Positions 14,399 through 22,619 of a DNA stretch of 64,000 bases are shown here, piece after piece; the stretch's first letter is position 1, and the number at the start of each line of letters is the position of its first letter. The position numbers were made by a program, and so were the translations under genes. Origin of the DNA: DSWT01 sp036845725 (GTDB taxonomy: Bacteria > Chloroflexota > Anaerolineae > B4-G1 > SLSP01); NCBI GenBank assembly GCA_036845725.1, contig DAIUDK010000009.1, positions 1 through 64,000 on the forward strand, read 5' to 3'. The notes under the pieces are model-generated. The model was not told the origin of the DNA and searched no databases. It saw only the letters and a program-made list of their open reading frames with translations.

Positions 14399-15937
14399 AT
14401 GATGATCATCGACACGCTATTTGCAGCTTTGCCATTGGCGCTCATCATCGTCCTGATGATAGGCTTTCATTGGAGCGGGTCAAAAGCCGGTGCAGCGGGA
14501 TGGATCGCGGCCCTAATTATCGCGACGTTGCGTTTCGCAGCCAACGCGACATTCCTCTTCTGGGCGCAGGTCGACGGGCTCTTCCGCGCCGCGCAAGTGC
14601 TATACGTTATCTGGGGGGCGCTGTTTTTCTTTCGCATCACCGAAGCCAACGGCGCTTTGAACGCGATGTCCACTATGCTGCAGCAAATCTCCCCCCAAAG
14701 GACGCTGCAGGTTCTCATTATGGGATGGGCCTTCACCTCGTTTCTCCAAAGCGTGGGCGGATTTGGCGTGCCGATGGCGGTAGTCGCACCCATTATGGTC
14801 GGCATTGGCTTCGAGCCACTCATCGCCGTGGTTTTGCCGGCAGTAGGACACTCGTGGTCAATCTCGTTCGGTTCGCTCGGGGCTTCATTCGAGGCGCTGA
14901 AGACGGCGACCGGCCTGGAAGGGACGGTTATCGCGCCGGATATGACGTTCCTGTTGGGCATCATCTGCTTTCTGGCAGGATTCTGTGTACTGTGGATAGC
15001 TGGTGGACGGTCCGCAGTCCGCACCGGGCTGTGGCCGATGCTCTTGATGGCACTGACGATGGGCGGGGTGCAATACCTTTCCGCGCGCGCCGGACTTTAC
15101 AACATCGCCTTGATGCTCGGCGCGCTGAGCGGCCTGGCGGTAGGCATCGTCTGGGCCAGGCTGTACAAGAAAGAAAACGTACCTGGGATAGACGTTATCC
15201 CGTGGACCAAACACCTGGCCGCCATCTGGCCCTACATGCTGCTGTTGCTCATCATCTTCGGCGCCAATTTCATCCGCCCGCTTGCCGAATTTCTGGACAG
15301 GGTCCAGGTGCAAGTCGCCATACCGCAAATCACCCTCGCCAACGGCCAAACCATCGCCGCCAGCAAGACGAAGGGACTTGCAGTGTTCGGTCATGCGGGC
15401 GCACTGTTGTTTTATACCGGATTTCTGACCCTCCTGCTCTCCCGGTTCCAAGGGACGCTCCCGCCGGACGCCGGTAAGAAAATTCGCACGGGTATGATCC
15501 GCAGTGGATGGTCATCAACATTGGGGATTCTGGCCATGGTCGGAATGGCCACCACGATGGAGAAGGCCGGCATGGTGCCACTTTTGTCGCAAGCGATGGC
15601 CGATATTGCCGGTGGACTATACCCACTGGTCTCGCCCTTCATCGGCGCGCTGGGCGCGTTTATGACGGGCAGCAACACCAATTCCAACGTGCTTTTCGGC
15701 GCGTTTCAACAACAGGTCGCGCAAACGCTCGGCTATACCGTCCCGGTGATTCTGGCGATCCAAAATGCCGGCGCATCTGTAGGCTCGGTTTTTGCTCCGG
15801 CGAAGATCATTGTGGCGTGTAGCACTGTTGGTTTAAGCGACAGCGAGGGAGATGCACTGCGCCACATCACCAAATACTGCTTCGTTATACTCGTCATCGT
15901 GGCAGTCCTGGGCATGCTAATAGCATCCATGCGGTGA
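14399..15937 (+). CDS. lctP: L-lactate permease (LctP family)
   Basis: 512 residues, about 12 to 14 hydrophobic helices. Recognised by SFLQSVGGFGVPMAVVAPIM, VGHSWSISFGSLGASFEAL, FMTGSNTNSNVLFGAFQQQ and QNAGASVGSVFAPAKIIVA, all typical of LctP/LldP lactate and glycolate transporters. The start is the ATG at 14399 (a second ATG follows at once), preceded by GAGGG; an in-frame extension back to 14282 crosses the dnaA terminator and was rejected. A possible -10 (TACAAT, 14362-14367) lies upstream. No lactate dehydrogenase gene is nearby, so the substrate is only the family's usual one. Confidence 0.93.
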   Translation: MMIIDTLFAALPLALIIVLMIGFHWSGSKAGAAGWIAALIIATLRFAANATFLFWAQVDGLFRAAQVLYVIWGALFFFRITEANGALNAMSTMLQQISPQRTLQVLIMGWAFTSFLQSVGGFGVPMAVVAPIMVGIGFEPLIAVVLPAVGHSWSISFGSLGASFEALKTATGLEGTVIAPDMTFLLGIICFLAGFCVLWIAGGRSAVRTGLWPMLLMALTMGGVQYLSARAGLYNIALMLGALSGLAVGIVWARLYKKENVPGIDVIPWTKHLAAIWPYMLLLLIIFGANFIRPLAEFLDRVQVQVAIPQITLANGQTIAASKTKGLAVFGHAGALLFYTGFLTLLLSRFQGTLPPDAGKKIRTGMIRSGWSSTLGILAMVGMATTMEKAGMVPLLSQAMADIAGGLYPLVSPFIGALGAFMTGSNTNSNVLFGAFQQQVAQTLGYTVPVILAIQNAGASVGSVFAPAKIIVACSTVGLSDSEGDALRHITKYCFVILVIVAVLGMLIASMR

Positions 15938-15994
15938 CACCAAATTTTGTCACCAGACCGCATGAAAGTTATAGAATCTTAATACTGCCGTAAC

Positions 15995-16022
15995 TTGAAT
16001 CCATCCAGTCTGAACGTATAAT
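15995..16022 (+). promoter_or_regulatory. Predicted promoter of the receiver/TadZ-kinase pair
   Basis: TTGAAT (15995-16000), 16-base spacer, TATAAT (16017-16022), 34 bases before the ATG at 16057. Confidence 0.6.
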
Positions 16023-16056
16023 AGGGGTACTCGAGTCAAGAGAAAGTGGGTGTGCT

Positions 16057-17202
16057 ATGGAACCAAATCGTATTCTGATCGTTGATGATGACGTCGACGC
16101 CTTGCGCCTGGTCGGTATGATGCTTGAACGCGAGGGATTCCAAATCCTCGCGGCGGCCTCAGGCCAACAGGCTATCGAAAAAGCCATCGCGGAACAACCG
16201 GTTCTCATCATCCTCGACGTAATGATGCCCGATATGGATGGCTACCAAGTAGCGACGCAACTCCGCAAACACCCAGCCACGGAGGCCATCCCCATTTTGA
16301 TGTTCACCGCCAAAACCGCAGTCAATGACAAAGTGGCCGGCTTCCAGGCCGGGGCGGATGACTATCTCACCAAGCCCGTTCATCCCACCGAACTTATCAC
16401 GCGCGTGCAAGCCCTGCTCCAACGGAGCCGCCGCACCGGTGGGGAAGTAGGACGCGGGCAAATGATCGGGTTTCTGCCCACCAAAGGCGGCCTCGGTACC
16501 AGTTCACTTGCACTCAACGTCGCCCTCGAATTGAAGAAAGCATACCCTGACAAACAGATAGTCCTGGTAGAATTACAGGACGGCAAAGGTTCCCTGGCTC
16601 TGCAACTGGGTATGAACGTGTCCGGCAATATCCAAACACTGGCCGACCGTCCCATTATGCAGATCAACAAAGAACATTTGAGCGATAACCTGGTACGACA
16701 CACATCAGGACTGCATCTACTATTGAGCACGCATCTTCCCGCCGGGACGGGGCCGAAGCTCACGCGCGAATTCTCCCGCACCATCTTACGTCTGCTAAGC
16801 ACCGATTACGATTACGTGCTCCTCGATCTACCAGCGGCCCTGGATGAGGCAACCGCCGAAGCCCTGCGCATGACGGGTGATATCATTCTCACATTGGATG
16901 CGAACCGCATCGGGCTGCTCTTAGCCCAGGCGATGCTCGAGGGGCTGGATCGCCACAACATAGGTGCGTATAAAGCGAAGATCGTACTTATCAACCGCAC
17001 GCCGGCCGCCGCTGCCGTGAGCCGCCGGGAAATCGAGGAAACGCTCAAACACTCGATGATTTGTAGCATCCCGCCGGTGCCAGATCTGGCCTACGAGAGC
17101 GCACAAAGCGGCCGGCCGATGGTTGTCATGCAACCCCGCAGCCTGGTCGCCCAACAAATACGGCTGATCATCCAAGCCGTCACCGGCAAGGCAGAACCCT
17201 AG
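16057..17202 (+). CDS. Receiver domain fused to a TadZ/CpaE-like ATPase
   Basis: 381 residues. Residues 1-122 form a CheY-type receiver with acidic pocket D10/D11, phospho-acceptor D54, T85 and K106. Residues 135-381 are a ParA/MinD-like fold. Its Walker A is degenerate: K143-G-G-L-G-T-S-S, lacking the second Lys that contacts ATP, as in TadZ/CpaE proteins. YDYVLLDLPAALDE supplies a Walker B-like strand. TadZ/CpaE proteins place the Tad/Flp pilus machine at a cell pole. No other tad genes are in the window, so a pilus role here is uncertain. A histidine kinase gene follows after 14 bases. Confidence 0.85.
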   Translation: MEPNRILIVDDDVDALRLVGMMLEREGFQILAAASGQQAIEKAIAEQPVLIILDVMMPDMDGYQVATQLRKHPATEAIPILMFTAKTAVNDKVAGFQAGADDYLTKPVHPTELITRVQALLQRSRRTGGEVGRGQMIGFLPTKGGLGTSSLALNVALELKKAYPDKQIVLVELQDGKGSLALQLGMNVSGNIQTLADRPIMQINKEHLSDNLVRHTSGLHLLLSTHLPAGTGPKLTREFSRTILRLLSTDYDYVLLDLPAALDEATAEALRMTGDIILTLDANRIGLLLAQAMLEGLDRHNIGAYKAKIVLINRTPAAAAVSRREIEETLKHSMICSIPPVPDLAYESAQSGRPMVVMQPRSLVAQQIRLIIQAVTGKAEP

Positions 17203-17216
17203 CAAAGGGAACATGT

Positions 17217-18428
17217 ATGGAAGAATCTTGTGAGTCATTGAAACAAAGTCTCGTCACGTTGGAGCGGATCCTGCAAATCAGCCGGCACTTGAACTCGACG
17301 CTGGAAATGCGCCCGCTGCTCCAGCAAATCGTGGACTCTGCCAGCGAGCTTACCGATGCCGATGGCGCGTCAATCCTGCTCATGGAGAGCGATAACACTT
17401 TGCGTTTTGCAGCGGCGTGCGGGCCGGATGCGAATCTGCTCGAGATCGCCGAAGTGCCTCTGGATAACAGTCTTGCCGGTTGGGTGGTCAAAAACCGGCA
17501 AATGCTCATTGTCGAGGATGTCCTCTCCGACCCCCGGCATTTCGCCATCCAGAGCATCGATCCCACGCAGTCCCTGATGGCGATCCCGATGATTTTTGGC
17601 GATCAGGTCATCGGCGTCCTGGAATCGGTGACAACTAAAGTACGCCACAGTTTTACCCCCCAGGACATCGAAACCCTGGAGACGCTCGCCAGCATCGCAG
17701 CGGTCGCTGTGCAAAACGCACGCCTCTTCGAGCAAAGCGACTGGGTTGCCGAAGTAGTTCACGAAATTCGCACCCCGCTGACGGCTATCCTCTCTTACGC
17801 CGACTTACTGCAGCGCCCGGATATAACCGACAGTATGCACACGCAATTCGTCACCATCATCCAACAAGAAACCCAACGCGTCAACGCATTAGCCACCCAG
17901 TTTCTCGACCTGGCCCGCCTGGAGTCGGGACGCATCCATATGGCCCGGCACTGCCTGCACCTCGGTGAAATCATCAACGCTGCCGCCAACACCATCCGCC
18001 CCACCATCAACAACAACCGCCAAAATTTACGCCTAGAACTTCCTGATGACCTTCCCGACACCGTTGGAGACGATCAACGCATTCACCAGGTACTCCTCAA
18101 TCTACTCAGCAACGCTGCAAAATACTCCGATCCAGGTGATGCCATCACCCTCAGCGCACGCGTGGATGGTCAAAGCCTGCTCATCGCAGTAGCAGACACC
18201 GGGCCAGGCATTCCAGAAGATCAATTGCCGCATCTTTTCCACAAATTTGCCCGGCTGCCGGGCAAGGAGCGCCAGGTCACCGGCACAGGTTTAGGTCTGG
18301 CCATTTCTCGCCAGATCGTCGAGGCGCATAATGGAAAAATCTGGGCCGAGAGCGAGGTGGGCAAGGGGACCACTTTCTGCTTTTCGCTGCCGATCATCAC
18401 GCCGGAAAGCGCTTCTCAGGAGCAGTAA
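17217..18428 (+). CDS. Cytosolic sensor histidine kinase with GAF domain
   Basis: 403 residues with no transmembrane helix. A GAF domain (about 15-172) is followed directly by the dimerisation/phosphorylation helix with H182 in VVHEIRTPLTAIL. The ATPase domain has the N box (HQVLLNLLSNAAKYS), G1 (VADTGPGIPED), F (LFHKFARL) and G2 (GTGLGLAISRQIV). It probably senses an internal signal and phosphorylates the receiver of the preceding gene, with which it shares a transcript (inference from the 14-base gap). GAF ligand residues cannot be read. AAGGGA precedes the ATG. Confidence 0.93.
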   Translation: MEESCESLKQSLVTLERILQISRHLNSTLEMRPLLQQIVDSASELTDADGASILLMESDNTLRFAAACGPDANLLEIAEVPLDNSLAGWVVKNRQMLIVEDVLSDPRHFAIQSIDPTQSLMAIPMIFGDQVIGVLESVTTKVRHSFTPQDIETLETLASIAAVAVQNARLFEQSDWVAEVVHEIRTPLTAILSYADLLQRPDITDSMHTQFVTIIQQETQRVNALATQFLDLARLESGRIHMARHCLHLGEIINAAANTIRPTINNNRQNLRLELPDDLPDTVGDDQRIHQVLLNLLSNAAKYSDPGDAITLSARVDGQSLLIAVADTGPGIPEDQLPHLFHKFARLPGKERQVTGTGLGLAISRQIVEAHNGKIWAESEVGKGTTFCFSLPIITPESASQEQ

Positions 18429-18503
18429 TCGCCACTTTCCAGACGACTCAGTTGAGCCTAACAAGCGCCGCAAAGCGGCTTCTCATGATCTCCGTTTTCT
18501 AAC

Positions 18504-18531
18504 TTTACATTCTATAGAGTTGTGGTACAAT
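18504..18531 (+). promoter_or_regulatory. Predicted greA promoter
   Basis: TTTACA (18504-18509), 16-base spacer, TACAAT (18526-18531). This leaves a leader of about 90 bases before the greA start. Confidence 0.6.
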
Positions 18532-18625
18532 TGATTTGCCTGTGAGCCAAGTGCTCTCGGGTTTTTCTTTTATAAAACAGACTCACCCCAACAGCGAAGA
18601 CCAAAACACTTGGAGGAGCATCGTT

Positions 18626-19096
18626 ATGAGCAATCGCCCGGTATACCTCACGCCGGAAGGTCAGACAGCATTAGAAGAGGAATTGAATTACTTGAAAACA
18701 GTTCGCCGCCAGGAGGTGGCGAATCGTTTGCATGAGGCGTTAGGCGAGGGAGAACTTATCGAAAATGCCGAACTGGAGGACGCGCGCCGCGAACAGTCGT
18801 TTGTGGAAGGGCGCATCCTCACTTTGGAAGAGCAACTGCGCAATGCGATCATTATCGAAACCAGCAAATCCGACGGCATCGTCGGCGTGGGCAACCACGT
18901 GACCGTCCAGGAGCATGGTGTCGACGAGCCCGAAGAATACCACGTCGTCGGATCCGCCGAAGCCGATCCCGCGCGCGGCAAAATCTCCAATGAATCGCCG
19001 CTCGGTCAGGCCCTGTTGGGCAAGCGCATCGGCGATAAGGCCGTAGTTCAGGCGCCAGATGGGGACATTGTTTTCGATATCCTCGCCGTACACTGA
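18626..19096 (+). CDS. greA: Transcription elongation factor GreA
   Basis: 156 residues from the ATG at 18626, with a strong GGAGGAG SD. The N-terminal coiled coil (LTPEGQTALEEELNYLKTVR to about residue 75) includes the tip acidic motif GELIENAELEDAR. The C-terminal FKBP-like domain ends in ISNESPLGQALLGKRIGDK and VVQAPDGDIVFDIL. It helps stalled RNA polymerase cleave its transcript. A longer reading from 18536 crosses the leader and was rejected. Confidence 0.96.
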   Translation: MSNRPVYLTPEGQTALEEELNYLKTVRRQEVANRLHEALGEGELIENAELEDARREQSFVEGRILTLEEQLRNAIIIETSKSDGIVGVGNHVTVQEHGVDEPEEYHVVGSAEADPARGKISNESPLGQALLGKRIGDKAVVQAPDGDIVFDILAVH

Positions 19097-19118
19097 AAAG
19101 AAACTCGCGTACACATCG

Positions 19119-19153
19119 AACAAGCCCATACAGAAGCGTATGGGCTTGTTTGA
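19119..19153 (+). terminator. Hairpin after greA
   Basis: Perfect stem aacaagcccatac (19119-19131) / gtatgggcttgtt (19138-19150), loop agaagc, followed by tga. The stem is strong but the U-tract is short, so readthrough into lysS is possible. Confidence 0.7.
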
Positions 19154-19212
19154 TAAAAAGTATCATATTCGACTCAGGATTTTACTTTGAGATTGTTGTG
19201 AAGGAGGCAGCC

Positions 19213-20739
19213 GTGGAATTCAATGAACTGGAACGCCAACGTATCGAAAAACTCGAAAAACTGCAAGAGGCCGGGGTCGAACCCTACCCCCCGCGCGCCC
19301 ATCGCACCCATACGATCCAGGCCGCACTTGCAGCCTACGCCGCTGCCGAGCGCGAAGACGGCACACCACCGGCAGAAGGTGAGCAGCCTGCCGTCACCGT
19401 AGCCGGACGAATCGTCAGCATCCGCGTGATGGGCAAGGTGGCTTTCGCGCACATCGAAGACGAGAGTGCAAAACTGCAACTCTTTATGCGACAGGACGCA
19501 CTGGGCGATGAACCCTACACGCTGTTCAAGAAAGCGTTCGACATCGGCGATTTCGTCGAGGCCGGCGGCCCCGTCGTCCGCACGCGCACGGGAGAAATCA
19601 GCATTCAGGTCAAGGCGCTACGCATGTTGGCGAAGGCCATCACGCCCTTGCCAATCCCGAAAGAATACGAGGATGCCGAAGGCAATCTCACCCGCTACAG
19701 CGCCTTCTCCGACATCGAAGAGCGTTACCGCCAGCGCTACGCCGACCTGGCCGTCAATCCCCAAGTCCGTGAGGACTTCCGCATCCGCTCGCGGATGATC
19801 AGCGCCCTGCGCGCCTGGCTCGACGATCACGGCTATCTCGAAGTCGAGACGCCGATTCTGCAACCGTTGTACGGCGGCGCACACGCGCGGCCGTTCACTA
19901 CCTATCACAACCAGCTCAAGCAGGATCTCTACCTACGCATCTCGTTCGAGCTGTACCTCAAACGGCTGCTCGTCGGGATGTACGAACGTGTCTACGAGAT
20001 CGGGCGTGACTTCCGCAACGAGGGCGTGTCGTTCAAGCACAATCCCGAATTCACCCAGCTCGAGTTTTACTGCGCGTACACCGACCTGTTCGGTATAATG
20101 GAAACCGTCGAACAACTGATCGCCTACACCGTCGAGCGCGTTTTGGGGACGACCACAATTACATACCAGAGTCACGGAATTTCCTTCGCGCCGCCCTGGC
20201 GGCGGGTGACGCTGCGCGACTTGATTCTTAGTCACACGGGCATCGACTACGTGGCGTTCCCCGACGCGGACGCGCTGCGCGCGGAGATGCGCCGCCGTGG
20301 TTACGATGCAGCCAGCAACGCCACATGGGGCCATCTGGTGGACAATCTGCTCTCGGAAGCAGAACCAGAGCTTATTCAGCCCACGTTCGTCCACGACTAC
20401 CCGGTCGAAATCTCGCCGTTGGCCAAACAAAAACCCGACGATCCCACCCACGTGGAGCGCTTCGAACTCTTCATCGGCGGGATGGAATGCGGCAATGCCT
20501 TCACCGAGTTGAACGACCCCTTTGAGCAGGAACGGCGGTTCTATCAACAGGGACGAGACTACGAAGCAGGGGATGAGGAAGCGCAACGCATGGACGAGGA
20601 CTACCTGCGCGCGATGAAGTACGGCATGCCGCCCAACGGCGGGTTCGGCCTGGGAGTCGACCGTCTCGCGATGCTGCTGACCGATCACCGCGCGATCCGC
20701 GACGTGCTGCTCTATCCGCATCTGCGACAGCGCGACTAA
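19213..20739 (+). CDS. lysS: Lysyl-tRNA synthetase, class II
   Basis: 508 residues from a GTG at 19213 with AAGGAGG five bases before it; the in-frame ATG at 19150 lies in the greA hairpin and was not used. An N-terminal OB-fold anticodon domain (about 60-165) is followed by the class II catalytic core: motif 1 region YLEVETPILQPLYGGAHARP, motif 2 RDFRNEGVSFKHNPEFTQLE, motif 3 GGFGLGVDRLAMLLTD. It charges tRNA-Lys. Two pieces differ from common LysRS wording (for instance FEQERRFYQQGRDYEAGDEE), but nothing essential is missing. Confidence 0.95.
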   Translation: MEFNELERQRIEKLEKLQEAGVEPYPPRAHRTHTIQAALAAYAAAEREDGTPPAEGEQPAVTVAGRIVSIRVMGKVAFAHIEDESAKLQLFMRQDALGDEPYTLFKKAFDIGDFVEAGGPVVRTRTGEISIQVKALRMLAKAITPLPIPKEYEDAEGNLTRYSAFSDIEERYRQRYADLAVNPQVREDFRIRSRMISALRAWLDDHGYLEVETPILQPLYGGAHARPFTTYHNQLKQDLYLRISFELYLKRLLVGMYERVYEIGRDFRNEGVSFKHNPEFTQLEFYCAYTDLFGIMETVEQLIAYTVERVLGTTTITYQSHGISFAPPWRRVTLRDLILSHTGIDYVAFPDADALRAEMRRRGYDAASNATWGHLVDNLLSEAEPELIQPTFVHDYPVEISPLAKQKPDDPTHVERFELFIGGMECGNAFTELNDPFEQERRFYQQGRDYEAGDEEAQRMDEDYLRAMKYGMPPNGGFGLGVDRLAMLLTDHRAIRDVLLYPHLRQRD

Positions 20740-20753
20740 TCTGATCCGCACAA

Positions 20754-20786
20754 AAAAGCCGGAGGTAATCACCTCCGGCTTTTCCT
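20754..20786. terminator. Bidirectional terminator between lysS and the HD gene
   Basis: Perfect stem aaaagccggaggt (20754-20766) / acctccggctttt (20771-20783), loop aatc. A-run before and T-run after the stem serve both strands. Confidence 0.9.
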
Positions 20787-20788
20787 GT

Positions 20789-21433
20789 CTACAGTAAGCC
20801 TTGCACCTCGGCATCCAACCGCTGGTAGAACGCCTCCATGTAGCGATGACGTTCTTGGGCGATAGCCCGGCCCTCGGCGGTATACAGTCGCTCCTGGATG
20901 CGCGAAAGCTTCACCACGAACTCGTGGACCGGCGTGTGGGCGGCATTGTCACCGTTGGCCTCCCAATGCGCCAGGTCCACGGTATCCATCGGTGCCCACA
21001 GCCGCTGTTGGTGCGCGCCGCCATACGCAAAGGCCCGCGCAATGCCGATCGCGCCGATCGCATCCAACTTATCCGCGTCGAACAGCACCCGTGCCTCCAG
21101 GGTCTCCGGCTCCGGCGCAGCGCGAAAGCGATGCGCAGCAATTGCGTGAACTACGGCCTCGATCCACGCCGGGGGATGCCCCCGCGCTGTCAGATAGGCA
21201 CGCGCGCGCCCGGCAGCAACCGTCGCGTGATCTTGCCCGTCGTTATCCGCCTCGCCTCGCCCCCAGTCGTGCAACAGCGCCGCCGTGCGCACCACCGCCA
21301 AATCGGCGACCTCCGCCCGCGCAATGCGCTCCACCAGTGCCAACACCCGCAAGATGTGATCGAAATCGTGTACACTGTCGGCGTCCGAATACAAACATCG
21401 CGCCTCATCAATCGTCAAAAGCTCGTCCATCAT
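20789..21433 (-). CDS. HD-domain phosphohydrolase-like protein
   Basis: 214 residues. The HD superfamily metal site is visible as HDFDHILRV (near residue 22) and LLHDWGRGE, with later VLFDADKLDAIGAIGIARAF, the pattern of uncharacterised YedJ-like HD hydrolases of nucleotides or other phosphoesters. Two ATGs lie in tandem at 21433 and 21430; GGAGGAAGAG precedes them. The SD sits right after a terminator hairpin (21455-21478), so this gene may be expressed only by readthrough or from a promoter hidden in the hairpin. Confidence 0.85.
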   Translation of the reverse strand: MMDELLTIDEARCLYSDADSVHDFDHILRVLALVERIARAEVADLAVVRTAALLHDWGRGEADNDGQDHATVAAGRARAYLTARGHPPAWIEAVVHAIAAHRFRAAPEPETLEARVLFDADKLDAIGAIGIARAFAYGGAHQQRLWAPMDTVDLAHWEANGDNAAHTPVHEFVVKLSRIQERLYTAEGRAIAQERHRYMEAFYQRLDAEVQGLL

Positions 21434-21452
21434 CAAATTCTCTTCCTCCAAC

Positions 21453-21478
21453 AAAAAACGAGCCCTACGGCTCGTTTT
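21453..21478 (-). terminator. Terminator of the LysM-M23 pair
   Basis: Stem aaaacgagcc (21455-21464) / ggctcgtttt (21469-21478), loop ctac. Read on the minus strand it ends in six T, followed at once by the SD of the HD gene. Confidence 0.85.
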
Positions 21479-21500
21479 GTAAACCTGATCCGGGACACTG

Positions 21501-22619
21501 TTACGGCAAATAAATCAGCGGGTTGGTCGGATAACCGTTGTAACGGATCTCATAATGCAGGTGTGGCCCGGTCGAATTTCCCGTGCTCCCCATCGCGCCG
21601 ATGACCTCGCCCGCGTATACCGTTTCGCCTTCGGTGACGAAAATATGACTCAGGTGTGCGTAATAGGTTTGGAAACCATTAGCATGATCCAGCACGACCA
21701 GATAGCCGTACCCGATATCGGTCCAACCGGCAAAACTCACATAGCCGCCATCCGAGGCCACAATCGCCGACCCTATTGGCCCGCCAATGTCGATTGCGCG
21801 ATGGCCGTACCAGTACCCCTGCGTCAAGACGCCGGAGGCCGGCCAGTAGAAAATGCCCGCGCCGGTCACATCTTCTTCCACCGGACCCTGATACGTTGTC
21901 ACCTCGCGCGCCACATACGGCTTGGTTCCGCCAGGGACAATCACTTTATCGCCCACGTCCAACTGCCCACCTACAGGCAACGTATTGAAAGCACAGGTGG
22001 CAATGGCTTCAACGGCGACTTTGTACTTCTCAGCCAGGGACTCCAGCGTATCGCTGACTTCGACCGTATGATAGACACCATCGATAGGCAGAATCGTCAA
22101 GATTTGCCCTACCTGCAACAGGTCGGGCATCTTCTCCATCTCTGGATTCGACCACATCAATGTCGTCGGTTGCAGGCCAAACGATTCCGCGATTAACTCG
22201 GCGGTATCACCCGGCCGCACCGCGTAGGTGATGATCTCTAGCCGTGGGCGCTCGGGAATAGCCGTATGCGCCTCAGCCTGACGCATAATACCCGTGTTTC
22301 CCCCGCTGCGGTAGTACGAACGCGGTGTCGATGTGGTGAGTACGTCAGCGTTGGTGCCCGTATTCCGTGAAGCCAGATCACTCGCGGCCTGGGAAGCAGA
22401 GACGACAAAGTCAAATTTCATACTCCCCAGAACGACAAACAGCACCAGGATCAACGCAAGCGCGATGTGTGAGGCCATCCGCCCCAGCACAGGACGTTGC
22501 GCTTCGCGATCATCGTGCCAGCGCCATACCCACACAGCAAAGCGTGTGCAAAGGCGAATCATGGGCGGAATATGCCAGGCAAGGCTATCCCTCTGGGGAA
22601 GTTCAGCAGGTATGCTCAT
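21501..22619 (-). CDS. LysM and M23 peptidase-domain protein (second of a tandem pair)
   Basis: 372 residues from the ATG at 22619, which overlaps the upstream stop (ATGA). A short cytoplasmic part and one transmembrane helix (about 50-70) are followed by two LysM repeats (YAVRPGDTAELIAESFGLQP and YHTVEVSDTLESLAEKYKVA) and an M23 domain with HRAID and PHLHYEIR, the zinc ligands. Such proteins bind peptidoglycan and cut its cross-links during growth or division. HxGxD reads H-R-A-I-D here, so the first ligand pair is kept. The protein is anchored rather than released. See the paralogue just upstream. Confidence 0.9.
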   Translation of the reverse strand: MSIPAELPQRDSLAWHIPPMIRLCTRFAVWVWRWHDDREAQRPVLGRMASHIALALILVLFVVLGSMKFDFVVSASQAASDLASRNTGTNADVLTTSTPRSYYRSGGNTGIMRQAEAHTAIPERPRLEIITYAVRPGDTAELIAESFGLQPTTLMWSNPEMEKMPDLLQVGQILTILPIDGVYHTVEVSDTLESLAEKYKVAVEAIATCAFNTLPVGGQLDVGDKVIVPGGTKPYVAREVTTYQGPVEEDVTGAGIFYWPASGVLTQGYWYGHRAIDIGGPIGSAIVASDGGYVSFAGWTDIGYGYLVVLDHANGFQTYYAHLSHIFVTEGETVYAGEVIGAMGSTGNSTGPHLHYEIRYNGYPTNPLIYLP

